Source: an uncultured Eubacteriales bacterium
Lineage (GTDB): Bacteria > Bacillota > Clostridia > Christensenellales > Aristaeellaceae
Direction of reading: 5' to 3'
NCBI GenBank assembly: GCA_900553265.1
Contig: USDD01000006.1
Coordinates: 1 to 49,538, forward strand
Length of the DNA: 49,538 nucleotides
The position numbers and the translations under genes were made by a program. The notes beneath the pieces are model-generated. The model was not told where the DNA came from. It saw nothing but the letters and a program-made list of their open reading frames with translations, and made no database searches. Below are positions 14,862-23,349 of the stretch, piece by piece (positions within the stretch are counted from its first letter, which is position 1; each line of letters opens with the position of its first letter).

Positions 14862-15230
14862 TTAGAAGTTCAGACCGCCCTCGCGAGCGCCGGCTGCAAG
14901 CTCGGCTACGCGACCGGTGTAGATATAGCCACCGCGGTCAAAGACGACTTCTTTGATGCCCGCCGCGACGGCACGCTCAGCGACGATCTTGCCGACGAGC
15001 TTGGCAGCGCCCTTCTTGTCCAGCTCCGCAACCTGAGAAGCGATGTCCTTCTCCACGGTGGAAGCGGCAGCCAGCGTGCGGCCTGCCATGTCGTCGATAA
15101 TCTGTGCCTCGATGTGACGATTGCTGCGATAGACGCAAAGGCGCGGACGTTCGGGCGTTCCGCTGATCTTTTTGCGTACACGCTCATGACGGATCTTGCG
15201 AACCTCGTTGCGATCACGCTTGTTAAACAT
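14862..15230 (-). CDS. rplR: 50S ribosomal protein L18
   Basis: A 122-residue L18, which binds 5S rRNA. It shows RHERVRKKISGTPERPRLCV at about 14-33, the VFDRGGYIYTGRVAEL motif near 96-111 and the end AREGGLNF. It lies between rplF (18 nt) and rpsE (20 nt). Confidence 0.98.
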   Translation of the reverse strand: MFNKRDRNEVRKIRHERVRKKISGTPERPRLCVYRSNRHIEAQIIDDMAGRTLAAASTVEKDIASQVAELDKKGAAKLVGKIVAERAVAAGIKEVVFDRGGYIYTGRVAELAAGAREGGLNF

Positions 15231-15248
15231 TTGCGGTACCCTCCCTTA

Positions 15249-15791
15249 TTACTTCTTACCGGCCTTGCCTTCCTTGCGGCGGATGTGCTCGTCCTCATAG
15301 CGGATGCCCTTGCCCAGATACGGCTCGGGCTTGCGCAGCTTGCGGATGTCCGCTGCGACCGCGCCGACGACCTGCTTGTCGATGCCCTTGACGATGATCT
15401 TCGTGGCGGCGGGCGCCTCGAAGGTCACATGGTCGGGAGCGTCGATCACGATGGGATGAGAATAGCCCAGCGCCAGGTTCAGCTTGTTGTTCTCCACGGT
15501 GGCGCGATAGCCGACGCCTTCCATCAGGAGAACCTTCTCGAAGCCCTTGGTGACGCCAACGACCATATTGTTGATCAGAGAGCGGTACAAACCATGCATC
15601 GAGCGATGGGGTTTGCTGTCGGACGGGCGGGAGACGATGATTTCGCTGCCGACCTGTTCGACCTTCATATCCTTATTGACCTTCTGACTCAGTTCGCCCT
15701 TCGGGCCCTTGACGGTCACGGTGTTGTCGTCCGCGATGGTCACGGTAACGCCGGCGGGAACCGGAATCGGAAGCTTACCGATTCGACTCAT
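15249..15791 (-). CDS. rplF: 50S ribosomal protein L6
   Basis: A 180-residue L6 at the base of the L7/L12 stalk, built from two similar domains. It starts SRIGKLPIPVPAGV and has the C-terminal rRNA-binding signature KIRKLRKPEPYLGKGIRYE in slightly changed form (ADIRKLRKPEPYLGKGIRYE, about 148-167). The gene follows rpsH by 19 nt. Confidence 0.98.
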   Translation of the reverse strand: MSRIGKLPIPVPAGVTVTIADDNTVTVKGPKGELSQKVNKDMKVEQVGSEIIVSRPSDSKPHRSMHGLYRSLINNMVVGVTKGFEKVLLMEGVGYRATVENNKLNLALGYSHPIVIDAPDHVTFEAPAATKIIVKGIDKQVVGAVAADIRKLRKPEPYLGKGIRYEDEHIRRKEGKAGKK

Positions 15792-15810
15792 TCTAGTGTA
15801 CCTCCCACTC

Positions 15811-16209
15811 TTACCAGATATAGGCCAGAACTTCGCCGCCGATGCCGGCGTTGCGGGCCGCCTTGTCGGTCATCACGCCCTTGGACGTGGAGACGATGGC
15901 GATGCCCAGTCCGCCCAGAACCTTCGGGATCTCGTCGTTCCTGGCGTAAACGCGCAGGCCGGGCTTGGAGATGCGCTTGAGGCCCTTGATGACGGACTCT
16001 TTGCCGGCGGCATACTTCAGGGTCACTTTGATCTGTCCCTGAACGCCGTCGTCGATGAAATCAACAGACTTGATATAGCCTTCGTCCAGCAGAATCTTCG
16101 CGATTTCCTTCTTCAGGTTGGAAGCGGGAATCGTGACGCTGTCATGTCTGGCAATCAGGCCATTGCGGATTCGGGTGAGCATATCCGCGATGGGATCGTT
16201 AATAACCAT
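15811..16209 (-). CDS. rpsH: 30S ribosomal protein S8
   Basis: A 132-residue S8, an early-binding protein that also represses spc operons in other bacteria. It begins DPIADMLTRIRNGL and ends with the usual segment GIAIVSTSKGVMTDKAARNA (about 100-119) plus a short GEVLAYIW tail. It follows rpsN by 25 nt. Confidence 0.98.
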   Translation of the reverse strand: MVINDPIADMLTRIRNGLIARHDSVTIPASNLKKEIAKILLDEGYIKSVDFIDDGVQGQIKVTLKYAAGKESVIKGLKRISKPGLRVYARNDEIPKVLGGLGIAIVSTSKGVMTDKAARNAGIGGEVLAYIW

Positions 16210-16234
16210 GTGAAAACCTCCTTCTATTGCCAGA

Positions 16235-16420
16235 TTACCAGCTGGCCTTGCGGACTCCCGGGATCTGGCCGGCGTAGGCCAGTTCGCGGAAGCAGATACG
16301 GCAGACGCCGTACTTGCGCAGAACCGAGTGCGGGCGGCCGCAGATGCGGCAGCGGGTGTAGGCGCGGGTCGAGAACTTCGCGGGCCTCGCCTGCTTAACC
16401 TTCATGCTTGTCTTTGCCAC
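16235..16420 (-). CDS. rpsN: 30S ribosomal protein S14, zinc type
   Basis: A 61-residue S14 of the short, zinc-binding kind, with Cys24, Cys27, Cys40 and Cys43 and the end QIPGVRKASW. The start codon is GTG (16418-16420) behind GGAGG. It follows rplE by 19 nt. Confidence 0.98.
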   Translation of the reverse strand: MAKTSMKVKQARPAKFSTRAYTRCRICGRPHSVLRKYGVCRICFRELAYAGQIPGVRKASW

Positions 16421-16439
16421 GTTGAATTTCCTCCTTCAA

Positions 16440-16979
16440 TCAAGCCTGGAAGGGCATGCCCATCAGGCGGAGCAGCTCCTTGGCTTCCTCGTCGGTCTTG
16501 GCCGTGGTGACGAAAACCATCTCCATGCCGCGGATTTTTTCAACTTTGTCGTACTCGATCTCCGGGAAGATCAGCTGCTCGCGAACGCCCAGGGAGTAAT
16601 TGCCGCGGCCGTCGAAGGCCTTGGCGGAAACGCCGCGGAAGTCGCGCACGCGCGGAAGCACGATGCTGACAAGCTTGTCCGTGAACTCATACATTCTGTC
16701 GCCGCGCAGAGTCACCTTCGCACCGACGTTCATGCCCGCGCGGAGCTTGAAGTTTGCGATGGACTTCTTCGACTTGGTGACCAGCGGCTTCTGGCCGGAG
16801 ATGGTCGCCAGCTCGGTGACGGCGGTCTCAAGCGCCTTGGCGTTGTCCTTGCAATCGCCCAGGCCCATGTTGATTACGACCTTTTCCAGGCGCGGAATCT
16901 CCATGACGTTCTTGTAGTTGAACTTCTGCTGGAGCGCCGGAACGACTTCCGCGCGATACTTATCCTGCAATCTAGTCAC
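16440..16979 (-). CDS. rplE: 50S ribosomal protein L5
   Basis: A 179-residue L5, which contacts 5S rRNA and P-site tRNA. It shows NVMEIPRLEKVVINMGLGD (about 24-42), the GQKPLVTKSKKSIANFKLR motif (about 61-79) and the RDFRGVSAKAFDGRGNYSLG stretch (about 113-132). The start is GTG (16977-16979). It follows rplX by 21 nt. Confidence 0.98.
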   Translation of the reverse strand: MTRLQDKYRAEVVPALQQKFNYKNVMEIPRLEKVVINMGLGDCKDNAKALETAVTELATISGQKPLVTKSKKSIANFKLRAGMNVGAKVTLRGDRMYEFTDKLVSIVLPRVRDFRGVSAKAFDGRGNYSLGVREQLIFPEIEYDKVEKIRGMEMVFVTTAKTDEEAKELLRLMGMPFQA

Positions 16980-17000
16980 AGCGTAGTTCCTCCTTTAACA

Positions 17001-17345
17001 TCACTTGTCGATGGTCGCGCCGCAACCCTTGTTCTTGCAGACGCGAACCTTACGACGGGAGGCCTTGCCTTCGCCTTCGACAAACTTGTGACCGACCTTG
17101 GTGGGCTTGCCACACTTGGGGCAGACGATCATGACCTTGCTCGCAGAGATCGCGGCTTCCTTGTCGACGATGCCGCCGGGCATTCCCTGCCCACGGGGCT
17201 TCTGGTGCTTTTTCACCATCGCGACGCCTTCAACGATCACCTTGCCGGTTTCCGGGAAGGCCTTCTGAACCTTGCCGGTCTTGCCCTTATCTTCGCCGGA
17301 GAGAACCTTTACGGTGTCGCCGGACTTAACAAACAGATTTGCCAT
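17001..17345 (-). CDS. rplX: 50S ribosomal protein L24
   Basis: A 114-residue L24, an assembly initiator. The KOW motif is at about 5-35 (KSGDTVKVLSGEDKGKTGKV). The C-terminal part carries Cys75, Cys78, Cys103 and Cys108, a zinc-ribbon-like set found in a subset of Gram-positive L24 proteins. It lies between rplN (12 nt) and rplE (21 nt). Confidence 0.97.
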   Translation of the reverse strand: MANLFVKSGDTVKVLSGEDKGKTGKVQKAFPETGKVIVEGVAMVKKHQKPRGQGMPGGIVDKEAAISASKVMIVCPKCGKPTKVGHKFVEGEGKASRRKVRVCKNKGCGATIDK

Positions 17346-17357
17346 AGTGCACCTCCA

Positions 17358-17726
17358 TTAAAGCACTTCCGGCGCCAGCGAGACGATCTTCATATAATCC
17401 TTCTCGCGGAGCTCGCGTGCGACAGGCCCAAAGATGCGGGTGCCCCTGGGCTGCTTCTGATCGTTGATGATAACGGCCGCGTTGTCATCAAAGCGGATGT
17501 AGGTGCCGTCGGGACGACGGTACTGCTTCTTCGTGCGAACGATGACGGCCTTCACGACGTCGCCCTTCTTGACCGCTCCGCCGGGGGTAGCGGACTTGAC
17601 GGACGCGACGATGACGTCACCGACGCTGCCGGTACGGCGGAAAGAGCCGCCCAGCACGCGGAAGCACATGATTTCCTTTGCGCCGGAATTATCGGCAACC
17701 TTCAAACGAGTTTGAGGCTGAATCAT
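17358..17726 (-). CDS. rplN: 50S ribosomal protein L14
   Basis: A 122-residue L14 with the invariant start MIQPQTRLKVADNSGAKE, the GDVIVASVKSATPGG core (about 37-51) and the end DYMKIVSLAPEVL. It contributes to bridges B5 and B8 with 16S rRNA. It follows rpsQ by 24 nt. Confidence 0.99.
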   Translation of the reverse strand: MIQPQTRLKVADNSGAKEIMCFRVLGGSFRRTGSVGDVIVASVKSATPGGAVKKGDVVKAVIVRTKKQYRRPDGTYIRFDDNAAVIINDQKQPRGTRIFGPVARELREKDYMKIVSLAPEVL

Positions 17727-17750
17727 TTTTTCTTCCTCCTTGCCTTGGGC

Positions 17751-18011
17751 TTACTTCGCCTTTTCGATAATCTCAACCAGACGCCAGCACTTGTCCTTGG
17801 ACAGCGGGCGGGTCTCCATGACGCGCACGGTATCGCCGATGCCGCACTCGTTGTTTTCGTCGTGCGCCTTGAAGCGCTTGGTGCGGTTCATGATCTTGCC
17901 GTACAGCGGATGCTTCACGCGGGTGCGAATCTCAACGACGATGGTCTTATCCATCTTGTCGGAAACAACAACGCCGGTACGAGTCTTACGCATTCCTCTT
18001 ACTTCAGCCAT
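17751..18011 (-). CDS. rpsQ: 30S ribosomal protein S17
   Basis: An 86-residue S17 with an OB fold. RKTRTGVVVSDKMDKTIVV (about 7-25) and RVMETRPLSKDKCWRLVEI (about 64-82) are typical. It lies between rpmC (22 nt) and rplN. Confidence 0.98.
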   Translation of the reverse strand: MAEVRGMRKTRTGVVVSDKMDKTIVVEIRTRVKHPLYGKIMNRTKRFKAHDENNECGIGDTVRVMETRPLSKDKCWRLVEIIEKAK

Positions 18012-18033
18012 TTTTACGTTGCCTCCTTTCGTC

Positions 18034-18246
18034 TTACGCCTTCTCGGCCATCTCGCGCTGACGGATCACCGTCTTGACGCGGGCGATGGACTTGCGGCAC
18101 TCGTTGATCGCAGCCGTGTTCTGCAGCTGACCGGTGGCCAGCTGGAAGCGAAGGTTGAACAGCTCGCTCTTCTTGGCCTTCAGGTCGGTGTCGAGCTCGG
18201 CCATGGTCTTGCCCTGCAGGGCCTTCATTGCTTCTTTGGTCTTCAT
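18034..18246 (-). CDS. rpmC: 50S ribosomal protein L29
   Basis: A 70-residue helical-hairpin L29 near the exit tunnel, where trigger factor and SRP dock. It has the conserved ELFNLRFQLATGQLQNTAAI (about 31-50) followed by RKSIARVKTVIRQRE. Its ATG overlaps the rplP stop by 4 nt. Confidence 0.97.
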   Translation of the reverse strand: MKTKEAMKALQGKTMAELDTDLKAKKSELFNLRFQLATGQLQNTAAINECRKSIARVKTVIRQREMAEKA

Positions 18247-18677
18247 TGCTCTTCACCACCCATCTTGTTTTCTTCGCGCTTGATGATCTTGGTCTTGATC
18301 GGCAGCTTGTGGGAAGCCAGACGCAGCGCCTCGCGGGCCGCGGCTTCGTCGATGCCGCCGATTTCGAAGAGCACGCGGCCGGGCTTCACAACCGCGACCC
18401 AGTACTCGGGAGCGCCCTTACCGGAACCCATTCGGGTCTCGGCCGGCTTGGCCGTCACGGGCTTGTCGGGGAAAATCTTGATCCAGACCTGACCGCCGCG
18501 CTTGGTGGAACGGGTCATGGCCTGACGAGCCGCCTCGATCTGGTTGGAGGTGATCCAGCCAGGCTGAGTGGCGATGATACCAAATTCGCCATAGGCGAGG
18601 AAATTGCCGCGCTGGGCCTTACCCTTCATGCGGCCGCGCATCGTCTTGCGATGCTTGACTCTCTTAGGCATCAGCAT
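18243..18677 (-). CDS. rplP: 50S ribosomal protein L16
   Basis: A 144-residue L16 near the peptidyl-transferase centre. It begins MLMPKRVKHRKTMRGRMKG and has KGAPEYWVAVVKPGRVLFEI (about 85-104). The first of two in-frame ATGs is used, as in the family, behind GGAGG. It is 3 nt from rpsC and overlaps rpmC by 4 nt. Confidence 0.98.
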   Translation of the reverse strand: MLMPKRVKHRKTMRGRMKGKAQRGNFLAYGEFGIIATQPGWITSNQIEAARQAMTRSTKRGGQVWIKIFPDKPVTAKPAETRMGSGKGAPEYWVAVVKPGRVLFEIGGIDEAAAREALRLASHKLPIKTKIIKREENKMGGEEQ

Positions 18678-18680
18678 GAC

Positions 18681-19403
18681 TTATTTTCCTCCTTCCATCC
18701 TTCTCTTGCCGTCGAAGCGGCGACGATTCTCGCGGGGCGCGGGAAGGTCGACGTTGCCGACGAGCTTCTTGTCCTTGTTCAGGACCTGTCCCTTGTAAAC
18801 CCAGACCTTGACGCCGATGCGACCGTAGGTGGTCTTCGCCTCGGCAAAGCCGTAGTCGATGTTGGCGCGCAGGGTCTGCAGCGGGATGGAACCCTCGTGA
18901 TAGCCTTCGGAACGCGCGATGTCGGCGCCGCCCAGACGGCCGGACACGGCGGTCTTGATTCCCTTGGCGCCGGACTTCATGGCGCGACCGATGGTCTGCT
19001 TCATGGCGCGGCGGAAGGAGATGCGCTTCTCGAGCTGCTGAGCGATGTTCTCGGCGACGAGCTGCGCGTCGGTGTCGGGGTTCTTGATCTCGATGATGTC
19101 CAGGCCGACCGGCTTGCCGAGGAAGGCTTCGACTTCCTTCTTCAGAGCCTCGACGCCCGCGCCGCCCTTGCCGATGACGATGCCCGGCTTGGCGGTGTAG
19201 ACGGTCACGGTGACCTTGGAGGCGGTGCGCTGGATGTCGATGTGGGAAATGCCCGCGCTCTCCAGCTTGGCCTTCAGCATCTTGCGAAGATTGTAGTCCT
19301 CAACGAGGTTGTTGGAGAAATCCTTTTTCCCGGCGTACCACTTGGTGCTCCAATCGAGGATGACACCAACGCGCGCGCCATGGGGATTAACTTTCTGACC
19401 CAT
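18681..19403 (-). CDS. rpsC: 30S ribosomal protein S3
   Basis: A 240-residue S3, part of the mRNA entry tunnel and its helicase. It starts MGQKVNPHGARVGV, has the KH domain with IVIGKGGAGVEALKKEV (about 75-91) and the C-terminal domain with AIARSEGYHEGSIPLQTLRA-type sequence (about 165-184), then a basic tail. It follows rplV by 14 nt. Confidence 0.98.
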   Translation of the reverse strand: MGQKVNPHGARVGVILDWSTKWYAGKKDFSNNLVEDYNLRKMLKAKLESAGISHIDIQRTASKVTVTVYTAKPGIVIGKGGAGVEALKKEVEAFLGKPVGLDIIEIKNPDTDAQLVAENIAQQLEKRISFRRAMKQTIGRAMKSGAKGIKTAVSGRLGGADIARSEGYHEGSIPLQTLRANIDYGFAEAKTTYGRIGVKVWVYKGQVLNKDKKLVGNVDLPAPRENRRRFDGKRRMEGGK

Positions 19404-19417
19404 TCTTTAATCCTCCC

Positions 19418-19801
19418 TCACTTCTGGTCGAGCACGATCGTAATGTGGCTGGTGTGCTTCTTGATCATGTCGGCACGACCGTGGGAACGAGCCCAGTAAC
19501 GCTTGAGCGTGGGGCCCTGATTTGCATACGCTTCCGCAACGTACAGGCTGGAACGATCCATTTCGAGATTGTTCTCGGCGTTGGCGATGGCGGAGTTGAG
19601 CAGCTTCTCAACATAGGGAGCGGCGCTCTTGGGCGTGTACGCGAGGATTGCGAGAGCCTGATCCACCTGCTTGCCGCGGATGAGATCGACGACGATCTTC
19701 ACCTTGCGGGGAGTCACGCGGATATACTTGGCAGTTGCGCGCGGGCGCTTATCGGCGTTCGCCTTGCGCGCGGCCGCCTTCTCTTTTACACGAGTTGCCA
19801 T
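19418..19801 (-). CDS. rplV: 50S ribosomal protein L22
   Basis: A 127-residue L22 lining the exit tunnel; its beta-hairpin tip can alter macrolide sensitivity. TAKYIRVTPRKVKIVVDLIR (about 24-43) and GPTLKRYWARSHGRADMIKK (about 94-113) are diagnostic. A short lysine/alanine-rich extension precedes the core. It follows rpsS by 19 nt. Confidence 0.98.
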   Translation of the reverse strand: MATRVKEKAAARKANADKRPRATAKYIRVTPRKVKIVVDLIRGKQVDQALAILAYTPKSAAPYVEKLLNSAIANAENNLEMDRSSLYVAEAYANQGPTLKRYWARSHGRADMIKKHTSHITIVLDQK

Positions 19802-19820
19802 ATTCTATACTCTCCTTCCC

Positions 19821-20099
19821 TTACTTGCGGGTAGACGCTTTTTCACCGGCGTGTCCCCTGAAGGTACGGGTGGGGGCGAATTCGCCGAACTTGTGTCCGA
19901 CCATATCTTCGGTCACATAGACCGGGACATGCTTGCGGCCGTCATGGACGGCAACCGTATGTCCGATAAAGTCCGGGAAAATGGTAGAAGAACGAGACCA
20001 GGTCTTCAGAACCTTCTTCTCGCCGGCGGCATTCATCTCCTGAACGCGCTTGAGAAGCACGGGCTGAATGAACGGGCCCTTTTTAACGGATCTGCTCAT
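19821..20099 (-). CDS. rpsS: 30S ribosomal protein S19
   Basis: A 92-residue S19 of the head, forming a complex with S13. It begins SRSVKKGPFIQPVLLKR and has VYVTEDMVGHKFGEFAPTRT (about 61-80). It lies 21 nt after rplB. Confidence 0.99.
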   Translation of the reverse strand: MSRSVKKGPFIQPVLLKRVQEMNAAGEKKVLKTWSRSSTIFPDFIGHTVAVHDGRKHVPVYVTEDMVGHKFGEFAPTRTFRGHAGEKASTRK

Positions 20100-20120
20100 T
20101 GGGTTTGCCTCCTTTCAGGC

Positions 20121-20957
20121 TTACTTCTTCTTGGAAGCTCTGCTGACAATCAGCTTATCGGAATACTTGCGATGCTTGCGGGTCTTGACGCCCTGCGTCT
20201 TCTTGCCCCACGGAGACATCGGAGCGGGCATGCCCACCGGAGAACGGCCTTCGCCGCCGCCGTGGGGATGGTCGCAGGGGTTCATGACCACGCCGCGGAC
20301 GCTGGGACGGATGCCCATGTGACGGGAGCGGCCGGCCTTACCGATGCGGACGTTGGAGTGGTCGGTGTTGCCAACCTGGCCGACGGTCGCGCGGGCGTTC
20401 ATGCTGACCATGCGAACCTCGCCGGAGGGCAGGCGAACCTGAGCGTGGGTGCCTTCCTTGGCCATCACCTGCGCGGCGGTGCCGGCGGAGCGAACCATCT
20501 GGCCGCCGCGGCCGACCTTGATCTCCACGTTGTGGATCAGGGTGCCGAGGGGGATGTTCGCAATGGGCAGGCAGTTGCCGGGCTTGATGTCGGCGGTGGG
20601 GCCGGACATGACGGTGTCGCCGACCTTCAGGCCGAGGGGCGCGAGGATATAGCGCTTCTCGCCGTCCGCGTAGTACAGCAGGGCGATGAAGCAGGTGCGG
20701 TTGGGATCGTACTCAATCGCCTTGACGACGGCGGGGATGCCGTCCTTGGTGCGCTTGAAGTCGATGATGCGGTACTTGCGGCGAGCGCCGCCGCCCTGAT
20801 GACGGACGGTGATCTTGCCCTGGTTGTTGCGGCCAGCCTTGTGGCGCAGATCGGTCACCAGAGAACGCTCGGGCGTCTTCTTGGTCACCTCTTCGAAGGT
20901 CAGAACCGACATGAAGCGCCGCGCGGGCGAAGTCGGCTTGTACACTCGAATTGCCAT
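20121..20957 (-). CDS. rplB: 50S ribosomal protein L2
   Basis: A 278-residue L2, needed for subunit joining and peptidyl transfer. It has the N-terminal KPTSPARRFMSVL, the GGGARRKYRIIDFKR stretch (about 56-70) and the highly conserved HPHGGGEGRSPVGMPAP (about 230-246) with the essential histidine. A 92-nt gap holding a GGCGCG/CGCGCC hairpin (21013-21029) separates it from rplW. Confidence 0.99.
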   Translation of the reverse strand: MAIRVYKPTSPARRFMSVLTFEEVTKKTPERSLVTDLRHKAGRNNQGKITVRHQGGGARRKYRIIDFKRTKDGIPAVVKAIEYDPNRTCFIALLYYADGEKRYILAPLGLKVGDTVMSGPTADIKPGNCLPIANIPLGTLIHNVEIKVGRGGQMVRSAGTAAQVMAKEGTHAQVRLPSGEVRMVSMNARATVGQVGNTDHSNVRIGKAGRSRHMGIRPSVRGVVMNPCDHPHGGGEGRSPVGMPAPMSPWGKKTQGVKTRKHRKYSDKLIVSRASKKK

Positions 20958-21049
20958 GTGGAGTCTCTCCTTCCTGTAAGTGGTTCTTTTTCGGCGAACC
21001 TGCCATTATTCAGGCGCGCGTTTCGCGCCGTTTCCCGAAGGAAGGCGAA

Positions 21050-21352
21050 TTATTCGTTCGCCATGCCCTCGAAGAATTCGATGCCCTTGGAGTCCTTCTT
21101 CAGGGTGATGATCGCCTTCTTGACCTCAGGCGTGCGGCCCTGGGTGCGGCCCTGGCGCTTGATCTTGCCCTGGGTGCGCATGGTGTTGACGGACTCGACC
21201 TTGACGCCGTCGAAGATGGCTTCGATCGCGCCCTTGATCTCGGTCTTGTTGGCGCCGATGGCAACTTCGAAGGTGTACTTCTTGTCGGCCATCGCGTCAT
21301 AGGACTTTTCGGTCAGGACCGGCTTTTTGATGATGTCATATGCGCTCTTCAT
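21050..21352 (-). CDS. rplW: 50S ribosomal protein L23
   Basis: A 100-residue L23 at the tunnel exit, the docking site for trigger factor and SRP. It begins MKSAYDIIKKPVLTEKSYDA and has VESVNTMRTQGKIKRQGRTQ (about 51-70). Its start overlaps the end of rplD by 4 nt. Confidence 0.98.
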   Translation of the reverse strand: MKSAYDIIKKPVLTEKSYDAMADKKYTFEVAIGANKTEIKGAIEAIFDGVKVESVNTMRTQGKIKRQGRTQGRTPEVKKAIITLKKDSKGIEFFEGMANE

Positions 21353-21975
21353 TCTGCGTAAACCTCCTCAACGCGCTTCACGGCGTCCTGCGAGATGATG
21401 AACTTGTCGCAGTTCAGGATGTCGACGACATTCATGCTGCCCACGAAAGCGGTGGAGATGCCCTGAATGTTGTTGCTCGCGCGAACGACCATCTCGTTGT
21501 TGTCGGCGGTCACGATCAGAGCCTTCTTGTCCGCGCCCAGCGCCTTGAGCATCGCGACGATGTTCCTGGTCTTGGCCTCGGTCAGCTCGATCTTGTCGAC
21601 GACGACGATTTCGGAATCGTTGACCTTGCTGGTCAGCGCGCTCTTCATCGCCAGGCGGCGAACCTTCTTGGGCACGTTGATGCGGTAGTCGCGGGGCTTG
21701 GGAGCGAACACGACGCCGCCGTGGGTGAACTGAGGCGCTCTGCGGCCATGATGACGCGCATTGCCGGTGCCCTTCTGGCGATAGATCTTCTTGCCGCCGC
21801 CGCGCACTTCGGTGCGGGTCTTGGCGGACTGAGTGCCCTGACGCTGGGCGTTCAGATAGGCCCGAACGACCGCGTGCATCGCACTGACGTGTACCTCGAC
21901 GCCGAAGATGTCGTCGGAGAGAGTCATCTCGCCAACCGCGGCGCCCTGCATGTTGAATACTTTAACGTTTGCCAT
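21349..21975 (-). CDS. rplD: 50S ribosomal protein L4
   Basis: A 208-residue L4 with the tunnel-lining loop at about 43-90, including KTRTEVRGGGKKIYRQKGTG and GRRAPQFTHGGVVFAPKPRD. L4 is the autogenous regulator of S10 operons in several bacteria, which is relevant to the long rpsJ leader here. It follows rplC by 15 nt and overlaps rplW by 4 nt. Confidence 0.98.
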   Translation of the reverse strand: MANVKVFNMQGAAVGEMTLSDDIFGVEVHVSAMHAVVRAYLNAQRQGTQSAKTRTEVRGGGKKIYRQKGTGNARHHGRRAPQFTHGGVVFAPKPRDYRINVPKKVRRLAMKSALTSKVNDSEIVVVDKIELTEAKTRNIVAMLKALGADKKALIVTADNNEMVVRASNNIQGISTAFVGSMNVVDILNCDKFIISQDAVKRVEEVYAE

Positions 21976-21990
21976 GATTGCGTCCTCCTA

Positions 21991-22632
21991 TTAACCCTTC
22001 ACAGCGTCGCGCACCATGACGAGACTGCCGTTCGCACCGGGGATCGCGCCCTTGATCATGAGCAGGTTGCGCTCGGCGTCAACCTTCACCACTTCAAGGT
22101 TCTGAACCGTCACGCGGTCGCCGCCGTACTGGCCGGCCATGTGCTTGTTCTTGAACACGCGGGACGGGTCAGAGTTCGCGCTCAGAGAGCCGACGCCACG
22201 ATGATACTTGGAGCCGTGAGCCATCGGGCCGGTGTGCTGGTTCCAGCGCTGGATGGCGCCGGTGTAGCCGTGACCCTTGCTGGTGCCGATGACGTCGATC
22301 TTGTCGCCCTGCTCGAACACGTCGCACTTGATGGTGTCGCCGACGGAGTAGGTCGAAATGTCGTCAAAGCGGAACTCGCGAAGATGACGGGCCGGAGCAA
22401 CGCCTGCCTTGGCAAAATGACCTAGCTCGGGCTTGTTGAGCAGTTTCTTGGCTCTCTGCTCGGAGAGCTCGCCGAAACCGACCTGAACCGCTTCGTAACC
22501 GTCGGTCGCCTGGGTCTTCACCATGGTAACGGTGCAGGGGCCCGCTTCAACGACGGTGACCGGGACCAGACGTCCGTCGTCGACGAAGATCTGAGTCATG
22601 CCGATCTTGGTGCCGAGAATTGCCTTTTTCAT
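21991..22632 (-). CDS. rplC: 50S ribosomal protein L3
   Basis: A 213-residue L3, whose loop reaches the peptidyl-transferase centre. It begins MKKAILGTKIGMTQIF and has the long extension with SKGHGYTGAIQRWNQHTGP (about 118-136) and KHMAGQYGGDRVTVQNL (about 162-178). It follows rpsJ by 108 nt, a spacer with a GCAAAC/GTTTGC hairpin. Confidence 0.98.
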   Translation of the reverse strand: MKKAILGTKIGMTQIFVDDGRLVPVTVVEAGPCTVTMVKTQATDGYEAVQVGFGELSEQRAKKLLNKPELGHFAKAGVAPARHLREFRFDDISTYSVGDTIKCDVFEQGDKIDVIGTSKGHGYTGAIQRWNQHTGPMAHGSKYHRGVGSLSANSDPSRVFKNKHMAGQYGGDRVTVQNLEVVKVDAERNLLMIKGAIPGANGSLVMVRDAVKG

Positions 22633-22740
22633 TGTTACACCTCTTTCGGTTATTACGCAAACCGCTTGGCAGTTTGCACGATAAGCCGCAGGATTCCTTG
22701 CGCCTCGGGCCGTGAGAGAGCCTTCGGCTTCGGGAAAGCC

Positions 22741-23049
22741 TTACAGCTTGATCTCGATTTCAACGCCCGCCGGCAGGTCCAGCTTGGTCAGGGACTCCAC
22801 GGTGCGGGGAGTGGGCTCAAGGATGTCGATCAGGCGCTTGTGGGTGCGCATTTCGAACTGCTCGCGGGAATCCTTGTGCTTGTGGGGGGAGCGCAGGATG
22901 GTCACGATTTCCTTCTCGGTGGGGAGCGGAATCGGGCCGGAAACGCGCGCGCCGGAGCGCTTGGCGGTGTCGACGATGCGGGCCGCGCTCGCGTCGATGA
23001 CCGAGTGCTCGTAGGCCTTGAGCTTGATGCGGATCTTCTGGTTTGCCAT
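22741..23049 (-). CDS. rpsJ: 30S ribosomal protein S10
   Basis: A 102-residue S10 (NusE), which serves in the ribosome head and in antitermination with NusB. It begins ANQKIRIKLKAYEHSVID and contains GPIPLPTEKEIVTILRSPH (about 39-57). The frame is open 10 codons further, but ATG 23049 follows AGGAGG. It is the first gene of the S10 cluster, with a leader of about 220 nt from the promoter at 23278-23306. Confidence 0.98.
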   Translation of the reverse strand: MANQKIRIKLKAYEHSVIDASAARIVDTAKRSGARVSGPIPLPTEKEIVTILRSPHKHKDSREQFEMRTHKRLIDILEPTPRTVESLTKLDLPAGVEIEIKL

Positions 23050-23271
23050 TGTCTTTCCTCCTGTTGAACTCATGCACACGCTGCCGGGCGTGCTCTATTC
23101 TAATTTTTTCCGACGGGCATGAGCTCCGTCGTCCGATCTGCGGACTGGTCCCCGGAAATTCCCGGCGGGCGATGCTGCCGCAACCTTCCGGTTCATCCCT
23201 GTCGTCGTCGTGCAGTATTGGAGCATCCGCATCAGCCGGCACTTTTGCGCATGGATAGCCCTGTACGCGAC
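23050..23271 (-). other. 5' leader of the S10 operon
   Basis: About 220 nt of leader with no gene. It can form several hairpins on the minus strand, among them GTCCG/CGGAC, GACGG/CCGTC and GCACGC/GCGTGTGC, the last just ahead of the rpsJ ribosome site. Such length fits autogenous control, for example by L4, but I do not recognise a known leader class. Confidence 0.4.
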
Positions 23272-23277
23272 TTTTCT

Positions 23278-23306
23278 ATTATACACCAAGCCGCCCGCGA
23301 ATGCAA
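23278..23306 (-). promoter_or_regulatory. S10 operon promoter TTGCAT-17-TATAAT
   Basis: On the minus strand TTGCAT (complement of 23301-23306) is exactly 17 bp from TATAAT (complement of 23278-23283), preceded by a TG. No strong terminator separates it from the glycosyltransferase gene upstream, so some read-through is possible. Confidence 0.72.
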
Positions 23307-23349
23307 ACGAATCGGGGCGGCAGTACGTTAATTTTTCAGGAATTTCCGG

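Noticed and set aside
23095..23331. Small open frames in the S10 leader
   Set aside because: They lack ribosome sites and family features, and lie in a region with promoter and leader character.
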